A stretch of 64,000 nt of DNA. Origin: Strongylocentrotus purpuratus. Taxonomy: Eukaryota; Echinodermata; Echinoidea; Camarodonta; Strongylocentrotidae. The notes beneath the pieces are model-generated. The model saw nothing but the letters and a program-made list of their open reading frames with translations. It did not search any database and was not told the origin of the DNA. Shown piece by piece: positions 34,229 through 45,441 of the stretch. Location of the stretch: positions 30,932,306 through 30,996,305 of the forward strand of contig NW_022145610.1 in the NCBI RefSeq assembly GCF_000002235.5. Direction: 5' to 3'. The translations under genes and the position numbers were made by a program. The first letter of the stretch is position 1, and the number at the start of each line of letters is the position of its first letter.

Positions 34229-34326
34229 AGAGCCAGAAGGATGTTAGCTGAGAACTAGAAGGCTGTTAACTCTCAAAAATGTAAAAATATACCAGTTAAT
34301 GCTTTCTGGCTCTCATCAGAAGACAC
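34225..34326. repeat. Hairpin-family member, paired arms
   Basis: Left arm GAGCCAGAAGGATGTTAGC, a second left-type arm (GAACTAGAAGGCTGTTAACT) and right arm GTTAATGCTTTCTGGCTCTC. Confidence 0.65.
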
Positions 34327-34579
34327 AAACCATTGACTCAAAGAGAAATAGAAATTAGAAAGTCACCTACAAGTGTATTGTATAATCACTTCCATACACC
34401 TGTAGTATCACATGGACGTTAATTAAATTACATATTATATAAGAAAACCTGATGATAAAAAAAATGTCTTAAATTCATACAAGGCAGTACTTAATATATC
34501 TATTTGACTGCAGTATTATTCAGGAAAGAAAAGAAAAGCGGAAACACAGTAAAGAAAAACACAAATGAAGACAACTTGG

Positions 34580-34765
34580 CACACTGTCAGTGTCAGGTAA
34601 AGTGACCTAATTCAGTTCTGACAGAAATGTGACAATCTTAGCTCTGCAGCTGTGCATTCAGTCCAGCTGCCGCCCACACCAAATCCAGAATCGGTGATGG
34701 TCAACAGTCGTTATCACTGAACCCGCCTCATTATACATCTACCCTTTTCATCTATTTCTTCCCCC
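34580..34765. promoter_or_regulatory. Candidate cis-regulatory island
   Basis: Two CAGCTG E-boxes (CTGCAGCTGTGC and TCCAGCTGCCGC) within 30 bp, and AAAGTGACC, in unique sequence. Function inferred only. Confidence 0.22.
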
Positions 34766-35084
34766 AGAAAAATCACACCAGCCTCATTTATTGTCAGGAA
34801 TAAAAGAATTTCACAAACCTCTACCCATCAATCAAGATTTCTTTTCTTTTCTATTTTTGTAAAATATTGCAGGAAATAAAAAGAGACTCAATATCTTACA
34901 GGAAATACAAAGATTTCACAATCCTGTACTCCCTCAATCCATTTTTGTTTTCAACCTTGAGGTTGCTTAGTTTTATTTTTGTTTAATGTTTGCTTTTTAG
35001 CAAAATTTTGCAAATGATAAGACCTGCCTCAATATTTTAAAGGGGTTACAGGACTTTCTGCAGAAAATGTGATTCTCCGAAGAG

Positions 35085-35467
35085 AAGGTCTGGTAATGAT
35101 GCAACATATATATTTATATGAGTTTCCTCATTTTGTTTTTAAATGTCAGTTTGGAAGAAAAAAATGACTGCAATTTCTCATGACAGGGATGGCTCTTGAA
35201 ATGTCTCAAAAGTTAAAAACTTTGGACTACCTTGCCAAGCAAAATCTTTGTGTAGTCCCACGTGTGCATATTGATGTCTAGTACTCTTCATATGTGATTT
35301 TCAGCAGGTTGAAGTGAATTAGGTACAATGTTGATAACGTCTGATAACGTCAAAACTTCAACTTACACAACTGTACCCATTTAATTATCAACCATTCAGA
35401 ATAACTTCTTGACAATTTCTTTCATGATGAAATTATATGACCAGTACTCGGGAGTATCTTTAACAAC
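35085..35467. mobile_element. Diverged TTAA-family copy
   Basis: The family blocks TGTGTAGTCCCACGTG and TTTCATGATGAAATTATATGACCAG appear in the expected order, with a right end GTATCTTTAA. Ends are poorly preserved. Confidence 0.45.
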
Positions 35468-35639
35468 CGTACGTGTTCTTCATTAGAGGATTATTTATGA
35501 TCCGAACAAAGATAAAATGTGAGGGTTGTTGCACTATTTCATATTTTCTTCCGACATGAACGGTTTCTACTCTTTAAGAGTATTGAGATTTTATATTAAC
35601 CGCATTTATGATATCGGCAATATTTCATTAGATCTTGAA

Positions 35640-35860
35640 GGGTAAGGACCATTTCGTGTCCTCAATTAAGCGAGTGAGTCTCAAAACCCCCTAATTTACG
35701 GGCCTCATGAGCAATTTGACTGGTGAGTTGTGAATGCATGTCCTCATTTATATTGCATTCATCTGTGGGTTTGTTATTGATAGGTCTGACAGAGCTCTGA
35801 CAAGCTCCGCTCATTAGATTATCCATTTCAATTGTGAGGGATGATCGGTCAGATGATCGT
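35640..35860. promoter_or_regulatory. Candidate cis-regulatory island
   Basis: TCAATTAAGCGAGTGAG (Nkx-like core), CCCTAATTTACGG and TCATTAGATTATCC cluster in GC-richer unique sequence. Confidence 0.25.
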
Positions 35861-35867
35861 GGATGTG

Positions 35868-36240
35868 TGAATATTGTTCTGCTTGGTATGCCTTGGTCAC
35901 AACATGATATTTCATATATTCTCCTTTTTTATTTCTTGATTCTCCTACCCCAACTGTTTCTTCTCTTCTCTTTGTTTTTCTTTATATTCATTTGAAATTG
36001 TGAAAGATGCTCCATCAGAGTGACATGGAGGTGTCAGCTTCTTTTAGTTGTGACATGGTCACAAGATGATAATTCAAATTCTTTTTCTTTCTTCCTCCTC
36101 TTCTTTTTGTTCTGTTCTTTTCTTTTCTCTTTCTTTCAAATCCATTTAAATCATAAAAGATAGTCTGTTAGATAACATGGATGTGTGATATGTTCTACCT
36201 GTTATGACAATCGCACAATATTTCATATCTTTCTCTGTCT
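35868..36240. repeat. Diverged tandem repeat, about 155 bp x 3
   Basis: Units share GGATGTGTGAWATTGTTCTRC, GGTCACAACATGATATTTCA and a pyrimidine-rich remainder, with landmarks at about 35870, 36025 and 36178. It grades into the polypyrimidine tract. Confidence 0.65.
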
Positions 36241-36660
36241 CCACCTTTCTCCTTTTCTATGTGTCACTCTTTATCTGTCTTCTTCTTTCTCTTCTTTGCA
36301 TTTCCCCTTTTTCATTTTCATGTTCCCCTTCCCATCTCCCTCTTACTGCCTTCTTCACCTCTTCTTCTTTCCACTGTTCTTCTTTTCCTTCCTTTCTGTC
36401 CATCTTATTTCTCTTCTTCTTCTGCTCCTCTATTCTCCTTATCACACCCCCTCCTCTTCCTCCTCCTACTCCTCCGAATCCCCCTCTTCTTTTTATCCTT
36501 TTTCTTCTTCTTTTTCTCCTTCTCCTTCTTCTTCTCCTCCTTCTTCTTTTTCTTCATATTCTCCAGCTTTTTTACATTTTTTCCTACATTTTCTTCTTCT
36601 CCTTTTTTCTTCTTTTTCTCCTTCTCCCTCAATTTCTTCTTCCTCCTCCCATCCTTCTTT
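36225..36660. repeat. Polypyrimidine tract (CTT/CCT-rich)
   Basis: Over 400 bp almost free of purines on the plus strand. Its open frames are compositional artefacts. Confidence 0.95.
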
Positions 36661-36944
36661 ACTTAAGAAGTGCCTTTCAGAAGCCTTATAAATCGCAATA
36701 AAGGCCTGATTTCTCATTCGCACATCTACAAATCATTCTCCACGATACATTCAACTGGTTTTATGGCTTGATAGATTGGTGTAAAGGTGCCACTTCACAT
36801 TTAGGGGCCAGAGCGCAAACGTCTTTTAGCAAGGCATTAATCTACCTTGCCACTCCATAAACAGCAGTGCATACTGAGAATCTAGCATGGGATTTAGAGA
36901 AGCACTCGGGCATGTATTTGTTATGATTACTCATGGAAGTAGCA

Positions 36945-37015
36945 TGCATTGAGAGCCAAAAAGGCAGTAACTCTTAGTAAATGTATGTAAGGAACTCCCT
37001 TCTGGCTCTAAAACC
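36945..37015. repeat. Hairpin-family member, paired arms
   Basis: TTGAGAGCCAAAAAGGCAGT and ACTCCCTTCTGGCTCTAAA face each other across about 25 bp. Confidence 0.65.
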
Positions 37016-37624
37016 AATGATATAGTGAATGCTCCACTAGGCAGTGAAGGAATTTAAACAAATTTCATGATTTATAATGATATCATATGAAGTGTTTTAA
37101 CTTTCATGAGATGTTAATCATATCAACTCAATATTTATTGTTAGAACTTATATGAAGAGTTTCATCATAATATGCAAATAATGCAACGGATGTTAAATTC
37201 AGCATTTTAGAACAATAAAAGTATCAAATTATTTTAAGGGGAGTATGATCAATTTATCATCTTTGTTTCTATAAAAGTCATGAACCCTGATTTTGTTTCT
37301 CCAAATTGAATCAAAGTGAAACAAAAAATAAAATATAAAAAAATGTCTGAGTATTCTTTAACCATTATTCTTCCGATATTTAAGAATTCATAAGCAAGAA
37401 TTGTATTTTCTAACTTCTCCTATAATCCTGAATATCATCTCATCCTTCAACGATTAAAGCGATTAGTGGGAACATGGGACTAGCCTGTGACGTGCTAAAT
37501 ACGTCATTCTGCCATTGCCTCTTAAATAATAAGCAAGTAGGCAGCAAAGTCAACATCCCGCCCGTAACAAAAAAGGCTACAACCTCAAGAGTGATGAAAA
37601 ACCTAAAAACCACTTTGGATGAAC
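37016..37624. other. AT-rich noncoding sequence
   Basis: No gene supported. Confidence 0.4.
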
Positions 37625-38180
37625 TTAAAGATAAAGTTGAGTTCTGGGACCCGTTTCACGAAGCATTTTTTCAATGGGAAATGACAAAAATCACTGACAA
37701 ATCTGCTGATAACCAATCAGATGCAAAGATTTCACTAGCTTACAACAAAAACTGTCATTTGTCACTGACGACAAGTTTTGTGAAATGGGGCCCTGATCAT
37801 GCGATTGCATTGTGAAAGAAACGGTGTGGAATCGATCAGAAAAAGTTGATCATCTAGCATATACCGGTTAGTATTAATTGCTGTGTACATAAGGTTCTGG
37901 AGTCATCAAAATTCAAAATGATAAGAAATTTGGCCCAGTCTTGGTAAAGTAGCGAGCACTGGTCACAGGAAGATGAATATGGGACCAGACAAACATGTGG
38001 CATAAAAATTGGGCCTCATTTTTAAGTTGTTACTTGTCATATTTAGAATATGAAGGGATTTGAAGAGCTATGCTTTTCAGGAAACATTTTTCTCTGATGT
38101 TCTTTCACACTCGCGTAATAACAATGAAAAAGCTCACAGATTATTTTTCACCTCTCCCCAGAACTCAACCTTCTCTTTAA
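37625..38180. mobile_element. TTAA-family element (subtype B) carrying an inserted MITE
   Basis: TTAA at both ends; left AGATAAAGTTGAGTTCTGG and right AGAACTCAACCTTCTCT. It is inverted relative to 44731-45124. A GTTTCAC-ended foldback (37648-37795) interrupts it about 20 bp from the left end. Confidence 0.85.
37648..37795. mobile_element. Foldback MITE nested in a TTAA element
   Basis: GACCCGTTTCACGAAGCATT at the left and GTTTTGTGAAATGGGGCCC at the right, with TGACAAATCTGCTGATAACC inside as in 28857-29007. Its flanks read TTCTGG and TCATGCG, which are contiguous in other copies of the host element. Confidence 0.8.
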
Positions 38181-38199
38181 CAATGGTCAATGCCATGCA

Positions 38200-38705
38200 A
38201 AATACAAGGGAAGAGGTAAGTAATTTACTTTGCCCTTTTTAATTTGTTAATTTGTCCTTTTAGAACGGCTGAGTAGTAGGCAGCACACTCTGTCTTTGGG
38301 AGTAATGCTATGAGCTCGAGAGTAATGGAAACCATAAAGCTCTTGGATGCTGAACATAACAATAGTCCAAGGCATGCACAAATATCAAAAGAAGCTATGT
38401 AATTTGTTAATTTGCCCCTTTTGGAATTACTAAAGCAATTTCTGTCCATGGAAACAAGGCCAAGCTAGGCCTCTGGATTAATGGATTTCTAGCACAAAAT
38501 GCAGACATCACGACGGCAACGAGATGACATTTCTGCGTCACACCTTGTCTGATGACCATACACCCACATAATGAATATGACGGTCAGAAGCCTGAGGGTT
38601 TGATGGTAATCATTATTTGATCATTTCTCCCAGTTTCTTTACATTTCAAAATCCTCCCATTTTTCCCCTTCATTTCTCTCTCGCTTTCTTGATTACAGAT
38701 ATCTA
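38200..38705. other. Noncoding sequence
   Basis: A GAAGAG|GTAAGT donor-like site at about 38212 has no matching exon. The words TTTGTTAATTTGYCCYTTTNGAA occur twice (about 38245 and 38402), a small diverged repeat. Confidence 0.4.
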
Positions 38706-38726
38706 CATCGATGTACATGTATAATC

Positions 38727-38885
38727 CCCCCCCCCTGCCAATTCTTTTTGGTTGCCCCCCCCCCCATCTTTTGAAGCAATATCTTGTATCATTCTCTCTC
38801 TCTCTCTCTCTCTGTCTCCCTCTATGTCTCTCTCACTCACTCTCTCTCTCTCTCTCACTCTATTTCCCAATCACTTACTCACACC
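38727..38885. repeat. Poly-C tracts and (CT)n
   Basis: C runs at about 38727-38735 and 38755-38764, then (CT)n at about 38794-38862. Confidence 0.9.
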
Positions 38886-39250
38886 CACACTAACCTTCCT
38901 TTCTTGGCCATCATGGCCAGAAAACATTTTGTCATTTTTGTATTTTACTGCCACAATTTTGTAGGCCATGAATACGACCATTGTTCAGCCATTATATGTG
39001 GATATGATTTGTTTGAATATATGATGGAATCTACATAGAGAACCCTGTGGTAGGAGAAAAACATTGGATTTGAATTGAAGCTAATTAATGAAATCATACG
39101 AAACAAAGATAAAGCATGAACCTCTTTCTCATAGAAATAGATAAGGAAGAGAACCACAAGTACTACTTTATTTTCTTTTGAAATCTCATGAAGATAATTT
39201 AAGATTTTTGTTCTTAATTAATTTATACTAATAAGAATGAATGTTTACAA

Positions 39251-39330
39251 ATCTTCTGCTGAAAGCCATAAGGGCATTGACTGATCTGCTTTCACTTAGG
39301 ACCAATACCTTTCTGTCTCTTTAAAAGATG
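39251..39330. repeat. Hairpin-family member, paired arms
   Basis: TTCTGCTGAAAGCCATAAGG and CCAATACCTTTCTGTCTCTT, imperfectly inverse. Confidence 0.5.
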
Positions 39331-40099
39331 AAACCGATACTGAAATGCAGAAATAGGCAATGCTGCTAGTTAATGTTTTTCTTCACACCTTTCAAATTAC
39401 CATAGGTGTCTCCATCATTGGCCTCTTTAACCAGAAGACAGCATGGGTATCGACCAGTAGCTGAGAGATCAATATCCATCGTTAGAATCGTTACATAACG
39501 ACACTCTTCCAAAAGGTCATGATGGTGCCCTCGATATGTACACATAAATGTACTCCCGGATCTCTGTTGATAGAAGCCTGTTCAGGCTACAGGAAAGTTA
39601 TATGAAACTCATATAAAGAAACGTTGTATAAAGAATCATTTTATAGTGAAAGGAGCATACAAACTAGAAAACAACATCGTATAAAGAAACTAATTTTCTA
39701 ATCAGTCGACATGACAGCTGGCCAATTAAAATCATAGAACCCAGTTCTATGATTTTAGTACGATTCACAGTTCAAACTGAAGCAGGATCTTTTCTTTATC
39801 AGGTTTTCATTTGAAACAAATATACTCAAACATAAATTCTGTATTAAATTATTGTATAGCTATATCTTTAGATCTACAATAGATACTAGACTTAAATGTA
39901 TTTCCAGTACAAATTTTAAAATTGAATTATATTTTTAAATGACACTTTATTCAAATCATAAATTGTCAATAATGATCTCTATTTGTTTTGCGAAAGAACA
40001 TTTATTTTGTAATTGTTTTTAATACGATACACGTTTTTAGGGTAATTGGTTAATTTAGGTTGATTTAAGTCACTTACTTTCTGCCTTAATTTCACCCCT
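39331..40099. other. AT-rich noncoding sequence
   Basis: GTATAAAGAA words recur at about 39627-39690, and an inverted GAACCCAGTTCT lies at 39738-39750. No gene. Confidence 0.4.
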
Positions 40100-40104
40100 C
40101 AAAA

Positions 40105-40415
40105 TAAACTTGTTGGTTATAAAGAAGAGTAAAATGGTGCATTAAACTGTATTATAGTATTTGTAAAGCAAAAACTATTTTTGTTCTAAAGTTAATATGA
40201 CATTTCCTGTTTTTCATCAATAGAAAATACGAAAGACATATTATAAGGATGAGCAAAATATACTTGTTGGTTATAAAGAAGAGCCAAATGGTTCATTAAA
40301 CTGTATTATAGAGCTTGCATTGCAACAACTATTTTTTAATAGAATTACTAAGACATACATATATCCTGTTTTTATAAAATAGAAAATAAGAAAGACATAT
40401 TATAAGGATGAGCAG
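40105..40415. repeat. Tandem duplication, about 154 bp x 2
   Basis: ACTTGTTGGTTATAAAGAAG at 40108 and 40262; both units end with AAGACATATTATAAGGATGA. Confidence 0.9.
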
Positions 40416-41407
40416 TGTGTTTATGTTATAAATAGAAAAAGACATGGGTTCACTTCAAGATGGGTCATGTTAATGCATGTATTTGAGTGATGAATACAAA
40501 TAATGTTTTGATATTGGTTGTATAAAGTGTAGATGTGAAATTCTTTTCTTTGTTATGAAAATAAAAATTGTTCATTGGAGCAAAGATATGGGGGGGAAAT
40601 TATTATAGCTCTATGATTCTTGTACAGCCAGCCATACAATGTGTTCTGTTGGTCTGGATGCAGCCAGCGTAAGTGGGGAGTTAATGAGAGTCGGGGAGGA
40701 AGAATCAAATTAGTGAGCTCTCGTTTGCCATTCATATCAAGGTTGACTTTTAAAGGTGCACTAGGGCATCATGGGAGCTCCGCAAAAATGGACCAGTTCA
40801 CATATGTATTTAAAGACATGGAAGTGTTTAACTCAAGTGCCAGAGATTAAATGTCATGTCATTTGTATAGAAGTTATTGTATCGTACTTGTACAATTTGG
40901 GTTTTGAGGCCCCTGGTTGGAGGTACAGTGTATATATTAATCACGAAAAGCATCTTAAATGAGAATAGGCTTACATTTAAAAGGTTTATATAAGTTGTTT
41001 GTATGTCAGGAGTCAGGACATCTTTCGCACAAGCTTAACAAATAGACTGGGTTGTGGGCAATTTCCCCTTTGACTTTTCACAAACTTTCTTTTTTATAGA
41101 CTACTGTGATGCAAAAACTTCCTCAAGTACGTTGTAAAGTAAAAAGATCTTGAAAAAAAAAAAAAAAAAAGAGCCCTTGAGCATGAAATTAGATGAAATC
41201 TCTTTTCACCAGTCTTATGCAATCAAAGTGACTTTGCACTTAAAGAAGAATGCATGAACTTTTGAGTCCAAATGTGAAGTGGTCTCTTTTGCAGCACAGT
41301 ATAATTTTGATTTGATTAGTAATTACCAGTCAGTACAGAGGAGCACTCTCTATGGAATCAAATAATATGTATCCAAATGAAAGTCACTGGTATTATACAA
41401 GAACATC
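40416..41407. other. Noncoding, small GC-richer island
   Basis: A block at about 40660-40800 (TTAATGAGAGTCGGGGAGGA, CAAATTAGTGAGCTC) may be regulatory. Poly-A at about 41152-41170. No supported exon. Confidence 0.35.
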
Positions 41408-41523
41408 AGTCACACAGCTAAACGATCTCAAAACGAACTCCAAATCGACCGACTCTCTGCCATTGGAGGCAGTGATCAGTCTGGTGTCGGTCTGGGGTCG
41501 GTCTTTTGGTGTGACAGGGGTAT
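41408..41523. mobile_element. MITE-like element with GTCACAC ends
   Basis: Left ATCAGTCACACAGC and right TTGGTGTGACAGGGGTATT. The interior has GACCGAC and GGTCGGTC subterminal words. Confidence 0.5.
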
Positions 41524-41954
41524 TATGAAGGCTTGTCTGATGAGAAATTTATTCTGTCTGAGTGATATGAAGTCAAGTGCACAAAGTTATCAAACACTGA
41601 AGTATATTAACCCTTCTCGTCAACATTCATCAATATCTCTTATCAAAAGTCATATTCAAAAGTGCAAGAAAATTATGCTTTCTCTTCTCCAGTTCTCAAA
41701 ACCTTGCTATGTAAAAAAGATTCACTAAATGTTAATCATTTTTCTTCAAAGAGTATCTTATCTAATATCTAGGAAGAGGATATAGTCTAAGACTGGTAAA
41801 CCAAAGCGGTATATCTTTGAGTGAAAATAAAAAAAGTCACAGAAATCAAATTAAATAATAATTCATATCATTAGGATTATTTTATCATTATACCATGACC
41901 ATGTTCTGAAGTAGAAAGTTGATAAATCATAATATCTTAACATATTTTACTATC

Positions 41955-42170
41955 CATGAGCGATAGCTCAGTCGGTAGAGCAGTGGTATCGTTATCCGGT
42001 GACCCGGGTTCGAAACCAAGGCGATGCGCTAGCGCTCTCTGGTAAAGCATTAATCCTCATTACTAGGTCCCTCGGAGAGGACCTAAAGCCGTCGGCCATC
42101 CGGTTGCTTACTTACAAGCATTTATGCTTTCTTAGCAGTCAGGTAAAATAACCACCACCGCCATCTACCA
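41955..42170 (+). mobile_element. tRNA-derived SINE, nearly full length
   Basis: The head GCGATAGCTCAGTCGGTAGA is a clear A box and GGTTCGAAACC a clear B box, at tRNA-like spacing. The body ends GCTTTCTTAGCAGTCAGGTA, then AAATAACCACC, as in 1627-1834. A short (ACC/CCG) tail follows. Too degenerate in the stems to be a working tRNA gene. Confidence 0.82.
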
Positions 42171-42174
42171 AAGT

Positions 42175-43425
42175 CAAATGTATATATTCAAGTTTGAAGA
42201 GTTTTTCAGCTTCGCATTTCTGAATGACCCCCTTTAAAAGATGGCATATGGGTGGACCTTGGAAGTGCAATTTCAAATATGTACTAAGATATAAATCAAG
42301 ATGAAATCGTTCCACTTGATAACTTACATGTTAGTAACACGCTTTGATTTCATAAATCAGACGCTAATCACGCTACGATATAAGGGCGTTCACTTCTACC
42401 CTTCACTACTGATTTCATTGTACATGTATGCCTGGCAGGAAAGCGTTAACATATCATCTGTGATGTTTGATTTATGTCGAAAACTTGCACTTCTTATCAG
42501 TTGAATTCACAACAGCAGAGTGAACTGCATTATGTAGATACTGGCAGAGATGTGAAACAGTGAAAACTTGGAATGCATCTCACATTGTATAACTGATGTT
42601 CACACATGCACATAGACCATTCGTAAGATAAAAGACACACGATTTTGCACCTTGAGGGCAGACTCGTTCGTAATGTATGAAGAAGCAAACTTTTTTTAAA
42701 CGTGTAAACGAAATGGCAACTGTGCAAAATAAAGGTCCCGCATATTTTCACTGAGCATTGTGTCACAAGATGTGAAGCATATCACAATTTATACTTCATT
42801 ACAAAAATAACATTAAAAAACCGTTGGTTTACGGCATTACATCTGAACAAGGCTTCATGGCATTTGACACCAGTCATAATCACTGGCAATAAACATTCAC
42901 CCAGTTGGTCTTAAGAAATGGCCATCAGTATCCATAGTTTATTTAGTAGTAAAACTATGGTAATAATAGGGTGGGCTAGTAAATCATGAGTAATAAATTG
43001 AAGGACAGTATGCATGGATATCAACGGCGAACTTTGTAGAAGCAGTTTCATAGAAATATACTGAGTACATTTTTTTGGAGGAATTAAAGAAATCCCTTCT
43101 CAATTAGAATTGCATATCTTTTTACCTCGCAACCCTATGTCACACTAAAACACCACCAGAACCACCAGCCCATTGTTTACAGTTCTGGATTAAATTTATT
43201 AATAGAAACTTTAATTTAGAAATAATTGAAGTACGAAAGAATGCCATCTTCATTCACCCAACAGAATCACAAACATAGACAAAAAAATAATAGATAATAC
43301 TAATATTTCTTTTTTAAATGCGCTTTACAAGTTAACATCATCAACTAAAACAGCACTGACAACGTCCAAAATACCCTCTGAACACATACCAGCTAAAATT
43401 AATGTTATAAATATTGAATGTCGTC
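42175..43425. other. AT-rich noncoding sequence
   Basis: No gene or distinct repeat supported. Confidence 0.4.
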
Positions 43426-43429
43426 TAAA

Positions 43430-43830
43430 AATAACTCTTCCGATGAGACTGGTCATGGCGCTCATCAGTTTCCGTTTATGTAATACTGTGTGTGTAATTA
43501 GCACTCCGCTCTCATTAGCCAAAATTTGCAGAGCACACCGAATCCCGCTGAGGGCAAACAAATCATTAATTCGGGAGAGCACGCAAAGGGATAAAGGAGA
43601 GAGGAGAAATGGGCTTCCAGGCTGAATTGCTTTCAATAACAGAGAGAGAGAGGCATCGATTCGTGTCGTGATGTTGTGCAAGGGAATGAATTAGAAGGGG
43701 ATTTACAAAATGTTGAGGGGAGGCAATTGTGCTGCGGAGATGTTGCCAATTGGGGATGTTGACGGTGACGTTCTCCTACAGCGGAAAAGCCCCAGGATTG
43801 ATCAGCTTTTCTTAAAGTAACTTTTCTGAG
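43430..43830. promoter_or_regulatory. Candidate cis-regulatory or conserved island
   Basis: GC-richer unique sequence with TGTAATTAGCACTCCGCTCT, CATTAGCC and AATCATTAATTCGGG. Several reading frames are open at once, as expected from low stop density. A minus-strand acceptor (CTTTTCCGCTGTAG) at about 43777 gives a 47-codon frame with no donor. I favour noncoding function. Confidence 0.28.
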
Positions 43831-44054
43831 AACCCTGAACAATGAAAATTTATATCCACGGTTGAATTTTAATGCCTGCGGTTATTGCATCACAGAGTAG
43901 ATTGATTTTTAAACTGTCTCCTTATAAAGAGATTTTTTTTAAAATTCTGAATAGGGTAAGATGAAATAGGGAAACAATGACTGCCTTGGGATTATTTTCA
44001 TTCAAAGAAATATCGACTGCTGAGGGTCGGAAGGTCTGTACTGAAGTACATCAG

Positions 44055-44428
44055 TTAAAGGTAAAGACCAGTATTGGAAACACCCCAATTTCAAAAAATG
44101 AAATTGAAGCTCTCATTACCAATCATGTGAAAGAATATGTTTTGACTAATACATGATGATAAAAAATTTGCCGGGAAACCGCCTACTAATTCATATATTT
44201 GGTAAATTTGTTTCTCTCATGGTCTGTGAGAGATATAGGGTAGTCCCATACAAATCTTTCTGTGTATAGTGCTTGTAACTTTACGAAGAATGGGCCAGAT
44301 TTCTTCTCATTTTGATGATTTCAGAACCTCGCAGATGCTAGATGCTAGGTGATCAGCCTTTTCTGATCGATTCCACAACGTTTCTTTCACAATGCAATCG
44401 CATGACCAGAACGGGTCTTTACCTTTAA
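44055..44428. mobile_element. TTAA-family element, complete (subtype A)
   Basis: TTAA at both ends; AGGTAAAGACCAGT and GGGTCTTTACCT termini. Very similar to 26953-27317 along its whole length, implying recent copies. Confidence 0.9.
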
Positions 44429-44460
44429 GAGCGTTCTGCCTCCAAACAGACAAAGCGTTG

Positions 44461-44540
44461 CATGCTAAGAGCCAGAAAGGCATTAATGCTGTGTACAGTA
44501 TGCTATATGAGTTGATGCCCTTCCTGCTCTCAGCATATGA
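44461..44540. repeat. Hairpin-family member, best foldback
   Basis: CATGCTAAGAGCCAGAAAGG and CCCTTCCTGCTCTCAGCATA are inverse with few mismatches over about 26 bp and a loop of about 25 nt. This is the most pre-miRNA-like member. Confidence 0.7.
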
Positions 44541-44730
44541 TTCTATGAAGAATATTATTTCATTTAAAAAATACTTTAGCAATGCATGCTAACCCTCAAT
44601 GTATATTTTCCAAAGGGAGTTATTCCATGATGGATAGATTACCGGAATAAAGTGATTTCAAAGTATATATAAGTTTTATATTGTCGGCTGAGAGCCAGAA
44701 GGGCGTTAATTCTGTGTTCAAAAATATGGA

Positions 44731-45124
44731 TCAAAGAGAAGGTTGAGTTCTGGGAAGAGGTGAAAAATAATTTGTGAGCGTTATCATTCTTATTATGCAA
44801 GTGTGGAAGAACATCAGATAAGACATATTCCCTGAAAAGCATGGCTCTTCAAATGCCTTCATATTCTAAATATGTCATGTAACATTGTAAAACTCCAGGG
44901 TAGGATTTTTACACCACGAGTTTGTGTAGTCCCATATACATCTTTCTGTGTACAGTGTTTGTAACTTTACCAAGACTTGGCCAAATTTCTTATCATTTTG
45001 ATGATTCCAGAACCTTGCAATACACACAAATTCTTATATGCTAGATGATCAACATTTTCTGATCGATTCCACACCGTTTCTTTCACAATGCAATCGCATG
45101 ACCAGAACTCAACCGCATCTTTAA
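44731..45124. mobile_element. TTAA-family element (subtype B)
   Basis: TCAA at the left, TTAA at the right; AGAGAAGGTTGAGTTCTGG and CCAGAACTCAACCGCATCT termini. The interior has subtype-B TTTGTGAGCG and AAATGCCTTCATATTCTAAA blocks, then the shared half. Confidence 0.87.
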
Positions 45125-45302
45125 GGCACTTATGGCTCCAAACGAACAATGTTCTAACCTTGACAAAACCTTCTTCACCTCAATTAGGACTTGCAAGGGA
45201 AAATCATTAAAGAACTATATATCTCTTAATACTTTGGCTTCCCTGCCAGTATGTTCAATTCAAAATACCAGCTGCAAATTTTGAAGCTTGAACATTAACT
45301 CT

Positions 45303-45441
45303 CTAATGCCTCTGTCACACCGCCAACCCTACTTCAGACCAATTCCAGACCGACTAATTCTTTTCCACTCGCGGTAATATGATTTTTATTTTGGTTTGCA
45401 GTCACTCTGTTGTTGGCCTTGCTGGTGTGACTTGGGTATAA
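45303..45441. mobile_element. MITE-like element with GTCACACC ends
   Basis: Left TAATGCCTCTGTCACACCGC and right CTGGTGTGACTTGGGTATA are inverse-like. 139 bp. Confidence 0.55.

Noticed and set aside
37474-37815. 113-codon plus-strand open frame
   Set aside because: It crosses the border of a TTAA element and the MITE nested in it, so it joins unrelated repeats.
40620-40670. Plus-strand mini-exon between TTGTACAG and CCAGC|GTAAGT
   Set aside because: Very short, weak pyrimidine tract and no neighbouring exon.
41955-42030. Apparent tRNA gene
   Set aside because: Head of a SINE family also present at 1627-1834; stems are too mismatched.
43325-43681. 118-codon minus-strand open frame
   Set aside because: Other frames are open too, there are no splice sites, and the hydrophobic composition changes without domain structure. 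Treated as a noncoding island.
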